Shown here one piece after another: positions 33,037 through 43,215 of a DNA stretch of 64,000 nucleotides (its first letter is position 1; every line of letters begins with the position of its first letter). Source of the DNA: JAFDVJ01 sp964487505. Its GTDB lineage: Bacteria > Acidobacteriota > Blastocatellia > Pyrinomonadales > Pyrinomonadaceae. The notes under the pieces were generated by a model that searched no databases, was not told the origin of the DNA, and was given only the letters and a program-made list of their open reading frames with translations. Both the position numbers and the translations under genes were made by a program. The DNA is taken from NCBI GenBank assembly GCA_964487505.1, contig CAZARD010000008.1:10238-74237 (forward strand), given 5' to 3'.

Positions 33037-36000
33037 ATGAACGAATCGCTCATAAGCGAAATCGCCATCCGCGAATACCTGCTTGGCCGGGTCGCGGACG
33101 AGCGCGAGCTTGAGCAATTTGAGGAGCTTTTGTTCGGTGACGACGAGTTTTGTTCGCTGGCCGTGATCGCCGAGGACGCTCTGATCAACGACTTCGTGCT
33201 CGGGCGGCTGAACGAGCGTGACCGCGCCGATTTCGTCAAGACTCTCGATCTCGATGCAGACCGGCGGTCAAAGGTCGCGGTCACACGCGAAATCGCGGCC
33301 CGCGCGCCCGAACCTGCGAGCGAACATTCTTTCTGGGATTCAATCCGCGCGTTTCTGGCGCGGCCAGTGACGATCGCATCGTTCGCCGTTCTCATCATCG
33401 CGGCGGTCGGGCTGCTGATCGTTTTTCGCGGCGGAAAACCCGACGAACTCGCGGATCTGAGATCGGTCTATTCAAAGGAAAGACCGGTCGAGTCGCGGAT
33501 CAGCGGGTTCGATTACGCCCCGCTCGTCGTGACCCGAGGCGGCGAAGAGCGCGAGAAGAACCGTCTCCGGATCATCGAAAACAACCTGCTTTCAGCGGTT
33601 GAGCGCGAACCGAACGCGGCAACGGCACATCACGCGCTCGGAGTTTTCTACTTGACGCAGCGCAAGTTTGACGAAGCCGTCAGGGAACTCGAGTCGGCGA
33701 CGAAACTCGACCCCAAGAACTCCGAATATCTCAGCGATCTCTCCTCGGGATATCTTGAAAGAGGCCGGACCGAAACGAACGAGAAAAATCTCGAGACACT
33801 GGCACGAGCTCTCGACGCGGCCGTCCGCGCGATCGAGCTTGATCAGGCGTCCCTTCCGGCGTTATTCAATAAAGCATTGTCGCTGCAGGAGTTGCGGCTT
33901 TTTGGCGAGGCGCGCAAGGCATGGGGCAAGTATCTTGAATTGGATCCGTCGACGGCCTGGGCGGACGAAGCGCGCAAAAATCTCGAACGGATAGGCGCGT
34001 TGGCGGCGAAATCGCGCACCGGAGACGAGATTTTCATCGATTTCATGGACGCCTTTCGTGCCAATGACAGCGAACGCGTCTGGCTCATCAATTCCGACAC
34101 GCGTGAGATCGTATCCGGCATATGGCTTCCGTATCAACTCACGCGGCGAATCATCGACGCGCGAATCCGGGGCGATGACCTAGAGTTCGGCGAGTTGATC
34201 CGAGCGATCACGTTTATCGGCGATCTCGAAAGAACGAGAAATGCCGATTTTTTTGTTTCCGAACTCGCCGGCGACTATTCTCGGGCCGGCCGCGTCGATC
34301 AGATCGCTGCCGCGCAAAAGGCATTTGACAAAGGACTTGCATCGATACGCAACAAAGATATCGCGGCTTCGGTCTCGGAATTCAAGGCGAGCCGCAGTCT
34401 CTTTGCCGCGGCCGGGCTCAACGCCGAACGGCTCTTTGTCGACTTTTGGGTCGCCCAGATGCTGACCGACGCGGGCCGGATATACGAGAGCGACAAGATC
34501 CTGAACCGGATTCTGGCCGAGTGCTCACGACGCGGTTACCGTTGGCTCGGGATGGCAAGCGCCGAATGGAGCGCAAACAACCGGATTTTCGAAAACGACT
34601 ATTCAAGAACCATTGCCGCGGTCGAAGACGTCGGACGGACCGCCGCGGAACTTTCCGATTCGGCGTTCAAATTAAAATCGGCCGTCGTTCTGAGCGACCG
34701 ATTCCGTGAACTCGGTGAGCCGCGGCGTGGGCTCAGGTATCTGGCGGAGGTTGCCTTGCGCGGCAATCCGTATCACACAACCGATCTTGCGCGCTTCCGG
34801 ATCGCGATTTATGCCTCCTCGGCGCTTGAAGGGATCGGGATCGCGCGGGCTGCAGAGGAGTTCGCCTACGAAGCTCTGGCGACGGCGCGCGAAGGCGAGC
34901 TCAAAAATTCGCAGCTTATCGACGACACGGTTCGGCGTCTCATGCAGATCAAGCGATCGCTCGGCGATTATCGGGCGGCAATTACGTTTGCCGAGGAATC
35001 GATGCGCATGGCCGAAGCGACAGAAGACGAATCGCTTCGGCGGCGCCTGGTTCAAATTACGACCATTGAAACGGCGGAGACAAACCGCGAGTTCGGTCAT
35101 TTTCGCGAAGCATTCGATGGCTATAACCGAGTCGTCGAGATGAACGACGACAACCCGGAAGTTCAGCTCGACGATTATCTTGCTGTGAAAGGACGACTTT
35201 TGTGCCTGCTTGCGCTTGGACGAACCGACGAGGCCGCACCGGAGTTTCAGCGGACGTTCGCGCTCGCCGAAAAATACCGATCCAAGATTGTCGATTCCGA
35301 ATCGCGCAACGAGTTTTTCAAGAACGATCAGGCCGTTTACGACGCTGCCGTCGAGAATGCCATCAGATTGGGCGATTCGGAACGGGCATTGGAGAATCTC
35401 GAACTTTCAAAGGCGCGAACTCTGCTTGATTTCGTCAACGACGGAACACCGGTGGACGAAATCGAGCGGCGATTTCCCGATGTGTCAAAGCCGTTGGCGA
35501 TAACTGAGATCCGCCGAAGGCTGCCCGCATCGACGCGACTTGTCGAATTCTCGGTGCAGGCGGAACGGACCTATGTCTGGATCGTCGGCCCAGAAACGAC
35601 CGAATCGGTTGTTTTGCCGCTGGGTCGTGACGCGATCGGAAGGCTGACCGATGAGCTGATTACTTCGGTTCGCGACCGGAACGCTCCGGCCAATGCGGTT
35701 CGCGAAGCCTCGGCGGCGGCATTCGAACGAATCGTCGCGCCCGCGATCGAGCGAATTCCGCCGGAAGCGCGGATCGTTTTTGTTCCCGACAAAGCACTCT
35801 ATCGGTTGCCGTTCGCCGCACTTTTTTCGGAAAAACAAGGCCGCTATCTGATCGAAAGCCGGACGATCGCGCTTACGCCGAGCGCGAACGTCTTCGTCCG
35901 CACTTCGGAGATCGCCGCGGTCCGCGCGAAGCTGCCCGAAAACGCCCTCGTCGTCGGTAATCCGGAGTTCGATAGGCAGGCGAATCCTGATCTCGATGAT

Positions 36001-36555
36001 CTTCCGTCGGCCGAGTCGGAGTCGAAGTCGGTCGCCGAGTTTCTTCCCGGAGCGGCGCTCAAGGTCGGAAGGACCGCAACGCGCCGCGATATCGTTGGCC
36101 GGTTGCCGTCGGTCGGGGTTTTTCATTTCGCGGGACACTACGTTGTCAACGATTCATCGGCACCGAATTCGAGACTACTTTTAAGCAAGACCGAGGGTGA
36201 TGACGGTTCGCTTCGCGTTTCCGAACTCGCAAACCTCAGGTTGCCGAAATCGAAATTGGTCGTTCTTTCAGCCTGCGACACGTCGGGCGAGAGATTAGTT
36301 GAAGGCGAGGGGGCAACGGGCGTCGCGCAGACATTTCTTGCGATCGGCGCGCCGATCGTCGTCGCCGGCGGCTGGAAGGTCGATTCTGACGCGACGGCAA
36401 AGCTGATGGCGGTGTTTCACGAGAACCGAAGCCGCGGGATGACCGCGGCGGACGCCTTGCGGCAGGCCCAAATCTCGTTGGCCAAGGGTTCAGGCGAATT
36501 TGCGGCGCCCTATTTTTGGGCGGCATTCTCGTCGATCGGCGGTTTTGAGAAGTGA
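33037..36555 (+). CDS. membrane-anchored TPR-CHAT protease
   Basis: The protein has 1172 residues from ATG 33037 (GTG 33028 is in frame). A cytosolic N-terminal domain (~1-100; IAIREYLLGRVADERELEQF) resembles anti-sigma zinc-finger-like segments, though the Cys are sparse. A transmembrane helix spans ~108-128. TPR-like helices (~185-310) and a long helical array follow. The last ~350 residues are a CHAT caspase-fold domain with catalytic His1034 (FHFAGHYVV) and Cys1080 (LSACDTSGERLVEGEGATG). It would cut a partner protein when the TPR array is triggered. The sigma factor upstream and trypsin-like gene downstream make it the centre of a proteolytic signalling set. Confidence 0.93.
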   Translation: MNESLISEIAIREYLLGRVADERELEQFEELLFGDDEFCSLAVIAEDALINDFVLGRLNERDRADFVKTLDLDADRRSKVAVTREIAARAPEPASEHSFWDSIRAFLARPVTIASFAVLIIAAVGLLIVFRGGKPDELADLRSVYSKERPVESRISGFDYAPLVVTRGGEEREKNRLRIIENNLLSAVEREPNAATAHHALGVFYLTQRKFDEAVRELESATKLDPKNSEYLSDLSSGYLERGRTETNEKNLETLARALDAAVRAIELDQASLPALFNKALSLQELRLFGEARKAWGKYLELDPSTAWADEARKNLERIGALAAKSRTGDEIFIDFMDAFRANDSERVWLINSDTREIVSGIWLPYQLTRRIIDARIRGDDLEFGELIRAITFIGDLERTRNADFFVSELAGDYSRAGRVDQIAAAQKAFDKGLASIRNKDIAASVSEFKASRSLFAAAGLNAERLFVDFWVAQMLTDAGRIYESDKILNRILAECSRRGYRWLGMASAEWSANNRIFENDYSRTIAAVEDVGRTAAELSDSAFKLKSAVVLSDRFRELGEPRRGLRYLAEVALRGNPYHTTDLARFRIAIYASSALEGIGIARAAEEFAYEALATAREGELKNSQLIDDTVRRLMQIKRSLGDYRAAITFAEESMRMAEATEDESLRRRLVQITTIETAETNREFGHFREAFDGYNRVVEMNDDNPEVQLDDYLAVKGRLLCLLALGRTDEAAPEFQRTFALAEKYRSKIVDSESRNEFFKNDQAVYDAAVENAIRLGDSERALENLELSKARTLLDFVNDGTPVDEIERRFPDVSKPLAITEIRRRLPASTRLVEFSVQAERTYVWIVGPETTESVVLPLGRDAIGRLTDELITSVRDRNAPANAVREASAAAFERIVAPAIERIPPEARIVFVPDKALYRLPFAALFSEKQGRYLIESRTIALTPSANVFVRTSEIAAVRAKLPENALVVGNPEFDRQANPDLDDLPSAESESKSVAEFLPGAALKVGRTATRRDIVGRLPSVGVFHFAGHYVVNDSSAPNSRLLLSKTEGDDGSLRVSELANLRLPKSKLVVLSACDTSGERLVEGEGATGVAQTFLAIGAPIVVAGGWKVDSDATAKLMAVFHENRSRGMTAADALRQAQISLAKGSGEFAAPYFWAAFSSIGGFEK

Positions 36556-36634
36556 ACCGTTACGTTTTGGGCGGCAACAGCACGTATTCAGAAAGAACTA
36601 CACGATTATTTTGAAAATGAGGAGATAACAGTTT

Positions 36635-37489
36635 ATGCCGGTATCAAGAAAAACAGCGACCGCCTTTGTGCAGGTTCGGGGGCTCGGAATCACTTGTTTC
36701 AACACCGTCGAGGGACGCAACGAAACGGCGATCATCAGAAGCGGAAATCACAAATTGTCGGTCAAGGTGATGCGTCCGGAGTTTGAGGAAGTGTCGGGAA
36801 AAGACGCGTTTCGCTACGCCGAGATCGAATTGCCTGCATTTGATCCGGCGGACGTGACGGCGATCGAGATCGGCGGTGCGTCGAAATCCGCCGGGTGCGA
36901 AATCTTTCAGGGCGATGCTTTTGACCGCTTGGATTACTCCGCAAGCGACGAGAACGACTTTCGCTGGATCGTAAACCTCGAAGGCGACGAACTGCACGGC
37001 GCGGGACTCGAAAGCAACGCCGCGTTCGTCGATTCGCGGCCGGCCGTGACGCGGCTTCACATTGACGGCGGTCTCTATTACGCCGTGATGCCGTCGGCGA
37101 GCCAGATCGCCAAGACGCCTTGCTTCGACAAAAAAGATCCGCGGACGGGGAGATCTGAACCGTTCGGCTATCTCGCCGAAACGATGGGCGTCATTCTCGA
37201 CTCGGATGAGGTTTTGGTGACGATCTCCTGCGGCGATGTGCGAAACACCGTCAGGCTCAAACGCCATGAGGGTTTGCCCTACAAGATCGATATCTCAAAC
37301 GTCGATCCCGATCCGGATGCGGTGCTTAGCGATCTTCCGGTCTGCTATCAGTTCTTGCGCGACAAAGACGGCCTTGAGTTCGAACTCGTGCCGCAAGACG
37401 GAGCGAGCGATTCGGGCGGTCCGGTCATCGGACGAAATTTCTGCCACCTGGCGCGGGTGAACAAGTCCTCGATCGATAGTTTTGTTTAA
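36635..37489 (+). CDS. unknown beta-rich protein between CHAT and trypsin genes
   Basis: The protein has 284 residues with no signal peptide and no membrane helix, and GAGGAG before its ATG. It is rich in beta-type patterns (AFVQVRGLGITCFN, VTRLHIDGGLYYAVMPSASQ, VLVTISCGDVRNTVRL) with scattered Cys. The first ~120 residues may be one domain and the last ~160 another. No known motif is recognised. Its position between the CHAT protease and the trypsin-like protease, on the same strand, suggests a substrate or effector of one of them; this is inference. Confidence 0.8.
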   Translation: MPVSRKTATAFVQVRGLGITCFNTVEGRNETAIIRSGNHKLSVKVMRPEFEEVSGKDAFRYAEIELPAFDPADVTAIEIGGASKSAGCEIFQGDAFDRLDYSASDENDFRWIVNLEGDELHGAGLESNAAFVDSRPAVTRLHIDGGLYYAVMPSASQIAKTPCFDKKDPRTGRSEPFGYLAETMGVILDSDEVLVTISCGDVRNTVRLKRHEGLPYKIDISNVDPDPDAVLSDLPVCYQFLRDKDGLEFELVPQDGASDSGGPVIGRNFCHLARVNKSSIDSFV

Positions 37490-37653
37490 TGAGGTCGGTT
37501 CGCGGATTCGCTTCGAATTTCGAATGACTTCCGTGAGCGCGATCGAAGGTGTTGACTCCGCGGACTTTGCGTGAGATCCCGCGTGAATTCCGCGAAGTTC
37601 GCGAAGAATAATCGGAATCGAAATTCAGGTCGGCACGGATCGGCATAGTGTTT

Positions 37654-39087
37654 ATGCTTTCTGAACTAATTCAAGATCCCCGGAGAAATTCCGATCGCGA
37701 ACCTGAAAACTCAAATGACGAGTCGAACGTCAACGCGAGCGGCAATTCGAACGTCAGTTCCAACGCGATTCTCGAGCCGAATACGAATTCATCGGGTGCC
37801 AGATCAAACTTGAATGCGCGAAAGCCGGCGACTCCTACCGCGTCGTTGACGGTTGAGCCCGAGAAGCTTTCGCCGACCGAGGCCGCGGATCATTGGGCGC
37901 CGATCACAGCCGTAGCCGCGATCCTCGTCGCCTCGATACTTGCGGGATATCTTGCGAAACAGATCCTCGAACGAGTGAGATACGGAAAAAATGCGTTGTC
38001 GAATCTGCGCGGGTTAAGAAAGGCGATTTCGGCAAAGAACGAACTTACGCAAAAATGGCTGAAGAAACGCAAATCGGCGAACATTCATGCCATTGGAGTC
38101 GGAAAGATCGACGGAACAAACGAATATTGCATTCAGGTTTTCGTTGAGAATGCAAACGGCGAGATGCTCGAAGATCCGCCGACGCGATTGCTGCCGGTAG
38201 AATTCCGTGAACTCCCGATCGTCATTTACGAAATGCCGCGCGCCGATTTCTTGTGCGCAAACGAGATCGATCGCGCACGGGGCGGGCACGACGTTGTCAC
38301 GGGCGGGATCAGCGCCGCGAATGCCAACTTGACCGGAGAGTTCGGGACGATCGGGTATTTCTTTCGCCCGAATCTGCTTTCGCGGGCCAAGCAGGCTTTT
38401 TTGAAAAACGATGTCTATTTGTTGTCGAACGCGCATGTTTTTGCCGATCTCTCGCGCGTTGAGAAGGATGATTCGGACCTCATTGTCCAACCGAGTCCGG
38501 GGGATTCTTCTTCGGGCCGGCCGGTCGCGGAACTTATCGACGTCAGCCCAATCGAATTCGGCGGCGATGTCGAGAATCCGAATTTCGTTGACGCTGCTAT
38601 CGCCCGCCTTGACCGCCGCCAAGCGTACAGTGCCGAAATCCCGCGCATCGGCGCCATCCGCGGATTCCTTCGCAAAGAATCGGTGACGCTGCGGTCCGAT
38701 TGCCAGAAATTTGGCCGCACGACCGGATACACGCGGGGCCGGGTTTTTTCGATCCATCTCAGCATCTGGGTCAAATACTCGGCCCGCCGCACTGATGCGC
38801 TGTTCAAGGACCAGATTCTGATCGTTCCGACCGACGGCTCAAGTTTCGTCAAGGGCGGCGACAGCGGTTCGCTCGTGGTTGACGATCAAAACCGCGCTCT
38901 CGGGCTTGTCTTCGCCGGCGCCGGCGAAGAGACCGCATTGCAATTTTCGGATATTGAAGAAGCTGTCGATCTTGAGAACATTATCATCAACCAAACGCCG
39001 AAGATCGAATCCTACGGTGTCGCCAATTCGATCAGCGAAGTGATGAAGGCATTCGGAATCAAATTGGATCAATCGCCTACTGATTGA
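37654..39087 (+). CDS. membrane-anchored trypsin-like serine protease
   Basis: The protein has 477 residues from ATG 37654. The Asn/Ser-rich N-terminus (1-75) leads to one transmembrane helix (~84-104). The protease domain has His261 (LLSNAHVFAD), Asp313 (VDAAIARL) and Ser404 (KGGDSGSLV), the full catalytic triad in the right order. The pattern is that of compact chymotrypsin-fold bacterial enzymes rather than DegP, with no PDZ domain. It follows the unknown gene by 164 bases. It may be activated by, or act beside, the CHAT protease. Confidence 0.88.
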   Translation: MLSELIQDPRRNSDREPENSNDESNVNASGNSNVSSNAILEPNTNSSGARSNLNARKPATPTASLTVEPEKLSPTEAADHWAPITAVAAILVASILAGYLAKQILERVRYGKNALSNLRGLRKAISAKNELTQKWLKKRKSANIHAIGVGKIDGTNEYCIQVFVENANGEMLEDPPTRLLPVEFRELPIVIYEMPRADFLCANEIDRARGGHDVVTGGISAANANLTGEFGTIGYFFRPNLLSRAKQAFLKNDVYLLSNAHVFADLSRVEKDDSDLIVQPSPGDSSSGRPVAELIDVSPIEFGGDVENPNFVDAAIARLDRRQAYSAEIPRIGAIRGFLRKESVTLRSDCQKFGRTTGYTRGRVFSIHLSIWVKYSARRTDALFKDQILIVPTDGSSFVKGGDSGSLVVDDQNRALGLVFAGAGEETALQFSDIEEAVDLENIIINQTPKIESYGVANSISEVMKAFGIKLDQSPTD

Positions 39088-39189
39088 TACCGATCTAAAA
39101 CTATGTCGATCCGTCAACTTCGCAGTCGCGAATCACAATCGCTAATGCCCCGCCCGCCCGCGCACGAAGAACATGCTGACTCGTTCGAT

Positions 39190-39234
39190 CTCAAATCTCT
39201 CAAATCTCTCAAATCTCTCAAATCTCTCAAATCT
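39190..39234. repeat. tandem array CTCAAATCT x5 (9-bp unit)
   Basis: Five exact 9-base copies sit between the trypsin-like and RTX genes, preceded and followed by related AAATC words. The unit is longer than the 7-base arrays elsewhere. Confidence 0.8.
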
Positions 39235-39376
39235 CAGATCCGCAATCCTCGATCTCAATTCGGCATCCATCATTTTTGATCTCGATCCACCATACAGCAG
39301 CGTTACGTTTTCCAAGGTTTTCTCACACACAGCAAAGCCGACGTGCTTTGTATGAACAACTTGTGAGGAGAAAACA

Positions 39377-42300
39377 ATGAAATTCACTTTAACTTCGTCC
39401 GTCGTCAAGACGGTTACGCTTTTGCTTTCAACGGTGCTCTTTATCTCGGCGGCATATGCCCAAATCAATCGCACTGATCCGATGCTGGTCAGCCGGATTC
39501 GGCCGGTGCCGGTGCCGGTCATTGTCAAAGGTCCGGGCGCGCTATATGTCGCAAACACAGGAAGCGATATGACTTTCTGGTTGTTGACGGAATCAAATGT
39601 CATTCCCGTCGCCACGGTTCCGCTTCAAACGACGCCCGCCAGCGTCCGATCCGTCCAGGTGGAACTCCTGAAAGGCCAGGACGGCGGCATAACGGGCGTC
39701 TTCTATGCCGATAATCTCACCTTCAGTTCATCCTTGACGCTGAGCTTCAGCGGTACACTCGACAATACGTCGTGTCCATCCTGCACGGTCATTATGCCCT
39801 TGAAATCGGACACCGCATTGCCGTGGGTCGATTGGCTCAAACCCGTCACGGCGCAGCAAACGGTGGTTACGAACGACAATTTCTCGAAGATCCTGGCGCG
39901 GCAGAAAGAGATTTACAAAGTTGCTAGTCAAACTATGACCAACTTCGAGGCGCTGAAGAACAACTTCGTTGAGATGCAAAAGGACAGTCTAACGGAATAC
40001 TATCAGCGAATCGAAACATCGCTTCAAGAGCTCAACTCAAAGTCGCAAAACTCCTACACGGCGATGGTCGACTTTGAGAACAAGTTGAAGGGCAAAGCCG
40101 CTAACGATGAATCCAAGGTCCTCGCAGCGGGGACGGCGCTTCAAAACTCGCCAAGCCCCGCTCCGGAGTTTTCGGTCGGATTCAATTGCGGAAAGCTCGG
40201 TATGATGACGGAGCGCACCCGTGGTTTCGTCAAAGGCCTCCGAGTCGACGAAAACGACACGGATGCGGGGGATTCGTTTGATCAAAGGGCAAATCAGGGC
40301 AATACGAAATACGACGCTCAGATCTCGGCATTCGAGTCGGACTCGCTCTCACTCTTGGATACGATCGAACCGTGTCTGAATAATCTGTTCGTTAAATACA
40401 CGGCGATTAACGAAAATGATCCGAATTTGCCGGTTCCGGACGTTGCAAAGGCGAATCTTATCAGCCAGACCGACTATGAAGCGCTCGGAAAGCAGATCGA
40501 GGAATTTGCGATCAATGCTGAAAAAGAAAACGAGCAATGGTCGGGTCAACTCGAAACACGATTCAACAATCTCGACCGGCTTGCTTCTTCGACACAGACG
40601 TCCGGCGGAGGCCTTGGCGGATCGGGCACCACGACCGGGCGGGGCGGGGTCGTGCTGTCGCCGCCAACAAAAAGCGGTCAGATCGCGCTTCAAACATTGG
40701 CAAGCCAGCAACCCGCAACGAATTATCTTGATCTTCTGAAGAGAGCGCAATCCATCGCCTCGCCGATCCTGGACTATTTGAGTCCGACTTCCAAGGGCGC
40801 GAGCCCGGTCGGCAATGTCGCGTTCAGTTATGACCTGCTGGCATCCAAGTTCGGCGGATCAAGTTCAAGCCCGTGCGGCAGCGGCAAATACCTCAGTTTC
40901 GACGTGAAAGCCGTAAAGGTAATCATTGGAACGCCTTGGAACGACCAGATCACTGCCGACGACGAGATCAACCTCGTCCTCGCTTTGTCGGGCGATGACT
41001 GTGTGTACGCCAAAGGAAATTACGATGCCGTTTTCGGGATGGGCGATAACGACGAGATTTACGGCGGCGACGGCCACGATTTTCTGTTCGGCGACACGCT
41101 CGGTTTTCTCAACAACGGGAAAGACAAGATCCATGGTGGCATCGGCGAACAGTACGATGTCACGGCCGGTCCGGTGACGCTTACATTCGACATCGGGAAT
41201 TTCATTTCCGGAGACGGTGACGCCGACACGCTGGTCGGTTCCGGCGACAGCAAATCAAAGGACAAATACGGGTATGCCGACGTCATTATCGGAGACGGTT
41301 TCGCAGGGAATCAATCCGGCCCGGATTTGATCAACGGCGACGGCGGGATCGACTTTTTGTTTGGTCAGGTGGGCGACGACGATCTATCGAACACCCGGAT
41401 CGGTCGCTTTTCGATTGATGGAGTGCCGGTATCGTGCGGGTCGTTTTTTGCCGGCAATGAAGGAAACGACAAGATCAACGGCACCAACAAGCCCGCCATT
41501 CTCATCCCGAAAAGCCTCGGTGACCTAATCGTCGGCGGCCCCGAAAACGATCTTATCAACGCCGGTGACGGCGATGATTTCGTCTTCGGCGACCGTCTCG
41601 TAATACCATCGGCGGGCAACGACACCATCAATGCCGGCGACGGTATGGACCTCGTCATCGCGCAACAGGGTGATGACACTGTTCACGGAGACGACCAGCA
41701 GGATTTGCTCGCCGGCAACGCCGGAAACGACATTCTCTACAGCGATCTAGGACTCTATTCGCTTATGTTCGGCGGACCCGGCAATGACGCGATCGTCGGA
41801 AACGTTGGTCTCGATCTTATCGTCGCCGGTGTCGGTGACGACAAGGCGGCCGGCGGTGATGGAGCGCTCGATATCATTGTCGGATGGGACGGTATTGATC
41901 AGCTAAATGGGGAGGGAATGATCGACGCGATCTTTGGCGGAACCGGCAACGACGTTATCAAAAACGGCTCGGGAACGGTCGATCTCGCATTCGGCGGACT
42001 GGGCACCGACACGATCGACGGCGAGGCGGGTGTCGATGTTATCTTCGGCAACAAGAACCTATTCGACACTGACAGATGCGGAATGAAGGCAAGTGCCAAT
42101 GAATACGAAACCCTGAACGGGGGCGACGGCATCGACTTCATTTTCGGCGGTTTCGGTCCTGACAGGATCTCCGGCGGAAACGGGATCGACCTGCTTTTTG
42201 GCGAGGACTGTCACGACGTGATCAGCGGCGATAATGATGTCGATGTGGTTATTGCCGGCGCCGGCGACGATCAGGTTTCAGGCGGCGGTTCTCCGGACGT

Positions 42301-43018
42301 CCTCTTCGGGATGACCGGCAACGACACGTTGAAGGGCGATCAGAGTTTCGATCTCTTGCTTGGCGGTGTCGGGAACGACAGTCTCTCCGGCGGTGCCGAT
42401 TCGGACATCCTGCTCGGCGGAGACGGTGATGACTCGATCAACGGTGATGGTGACGCGGACCTCGCGATCGGCGGCATCGGCATCGATACGATCGACGGCG
42501 GTTCGGGAATCAATGTCCTGCTCGGCGGAGACGGGGACGATACAGTTAACGGCGGACCTGACTCAGACATCATCCTTGGGGGAAATCAGAACGATACGCT
42601 GAACGGCGCCGGTGGCTCGGACGTCATTCTCGGCGGCGACGGCGACGAAATCGATATCTTCGGCGGCGACGGCGGCGATTTGCTGTTTGGCGGCATCGGG
42701 CTCGATAATATTCGCGGCGGTCAGGGGCTCGACATCATGTTCGGCGGGAAACAGGCGGACACGATCGTTGACAACGACAACGTCTCGAACAGCGCGACCG
42801 AGTTCAACGTCTCGTTCGGAAATGAAGACAACGATTCGATCAATACTAACGTCGGACGAAATTTCGTCTTCGGAGGGCAGGGCGATGACGCTGTCGATCT
42901 GAAAGACGGCGGGAAACCCGACAAACGGGATTTCGGATTCGGCGGATCGGGAAACGACACGTTTTACCTGAACAACTGGACCGACAATCCTTCAGGTTTC
43001 ACGGATTGGACATTTTGA
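39377..43018 (+). CDS. large secreted RTX-repeat calcium-binding protein
   Basis: The protein has 1213 residues, with GAGGAG before the ATG. A Sec signal peptide (TLLLSTVLFISAAYA-Q) begins it. Residues ~30-160 form a beta domain with SCPSC. A helical/coiled segment (~170-410; MTNFEALKNNFVEMQKD) follows. From ~530 to the end run at least 35 RTX nonapeptides (GGXGXDXUX, e.g. GGDGDDSIN, GGSGINVLLGG). RTX proteins normally leave through type I secretion with a C-terminal signal, so the Sec peptide is unusual. A large terminator-like hairpin follows. Confidence 0.88.
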   Translation: MKFTLTSSVVKTVTLLLSTVLFISAAYAQINRTDPMLVSRIRPVPVPVIVKGPGALYVANTGSDMTFWLLTESNVIPVATVPLQTTPASVRSVQVELLKGQDGGITGVFYADNLTFSSSLTLSFSGTLDNTSCPSCTVIMPLKSDTALPWVDWLKPVTAQQTVVTNDNFSKILARQKEIYKVASQTMTNFEALKNNFVEMQKDSLTEYYQRIETSLQELNSKSQNSYTAMVDFENKLKGKAANDESKVLAAGTALQNSPSPAPEFSVGFNCGKLGMMTERTRGFVKGLRVDENDTDAGDSFDQRANQGNTKYDAQISAFESDSLSLLDTIEPCLNNLFVKYTAINENDPNLPVPDVAKANLISQTDYEALGKQIEEFAINAEKENEQWSGQLETRFNNLDRLASSTQTSGGGLGGSGTTTGRGGVVLSPPTKSGQIALQTLASQQPATNYLDLLKRAQSIASPILDYLSPTSKGASPVGNVAFSYDLLASKFGGSSSSPCGSGKYLSFDVKAVKVIIGTPWNDQITADDEINLVLALSGDDCVYAKGNYDAVFGMGDNDEIYGGDGHDFLFGDTLGFLNNGKDKIHGGIGEQYDVTAGPVTLTFDIGNFISGDGDADTLVGSGDSKSKDKYGYADVIIGDGFAGNQSGPDLINGDGGIDFLFGQVGDDDLSNTRIGRFSIDGVPVSCGSFFAGNEGNDKINGTNKPAILIPKSLGDLIVGGPENDLINAGDGDDFVFGDRLVIPSAGNDTINAGDGMDLVIAQQGDDTVHGDDQQDLLAGNAGNDILYSDLGLYSLMFGGPGNDAIVGNVGLDLIVAGVGDDKAAGGDGALDIIVGWDGIDQLNGEGMIDAIFGGTGNDVIKNGSGTVDLAFGGLGTDTIDGEAGVDVIFGNKNLFDTDRCGMKASANEYETLNGGDGIDFIFGGFGPDRISGGNGIDLLFGEDCHDVISGDNDVDVVIAGAGDDQVSGGGSPDVLFGMTGNDTLKGDQSFDLLLGGVGNDSLSGGADSDILLGGDGDDSINGDGDADLAIGGIGIDTIDGGSGINVLLGGDGDDTVNGGPDSDIILGGNQNDTLNGAGGSDVILGGDGDEIDIFGGDGGDLLFGGIGLDNIRGGQGLDIMFGGKQADTIVDNDNVSNSATEFNVSFGNEDNDSINTNVGRNFVFGGQGDDAVDLKDGGKPDKRDFGFGGSGNDTFYLNNWTDNPSGFTDWTF

Positions 43019-43031
43019 TGTATTCGACGAA

Positions 43032-43070
43032 GCAAGTCGGAACCGCTTGAATTTCGCGGTTCCGACTTGC
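43032..43070 (+). terminator. 15-bp perfect hairpin after the RTX gene
   Basis: GCAAGTCGGAACCGC (43032-43046) and its exact complement (43056-43070) flank a nine-base loop, 14 bases after the stop. No U-tract follows, so it may be a processing end or an unusual intrinsic terminator. Confidence 0.6.
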
Positions 43071-43167
43071 TCCATCGTGGGTTTCGTCATGCAAGCCCCA
43101 AACCGCCGGTTCCGAATGTTTTGAGAGCTTGTGTGCGACGTTTGCAGGCGGTACTGACTCGTTCGAT

Positions 43168-43214
43168 CCCAAAATCCCAAATCGCAAACATCACAAATCC
43201 CGAATCACAAATCC
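43168..43214. repeat. AAATC-type heptamer array
   Basis: Repeats of CCAAATC, ACAAATC and variants, mostly at 7-base spacing, end at the stop codon of the SpoIID-like gene (43216). Confidence 0.6.
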
Positions 43215-43215
43215 C

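Noticed and set aside
39377..43018. Type I secreted toxin with its own exporter
   Set aside because: A Sec signal peptide is present and no ABC transporter or membrane-fusion gene lies in the window.
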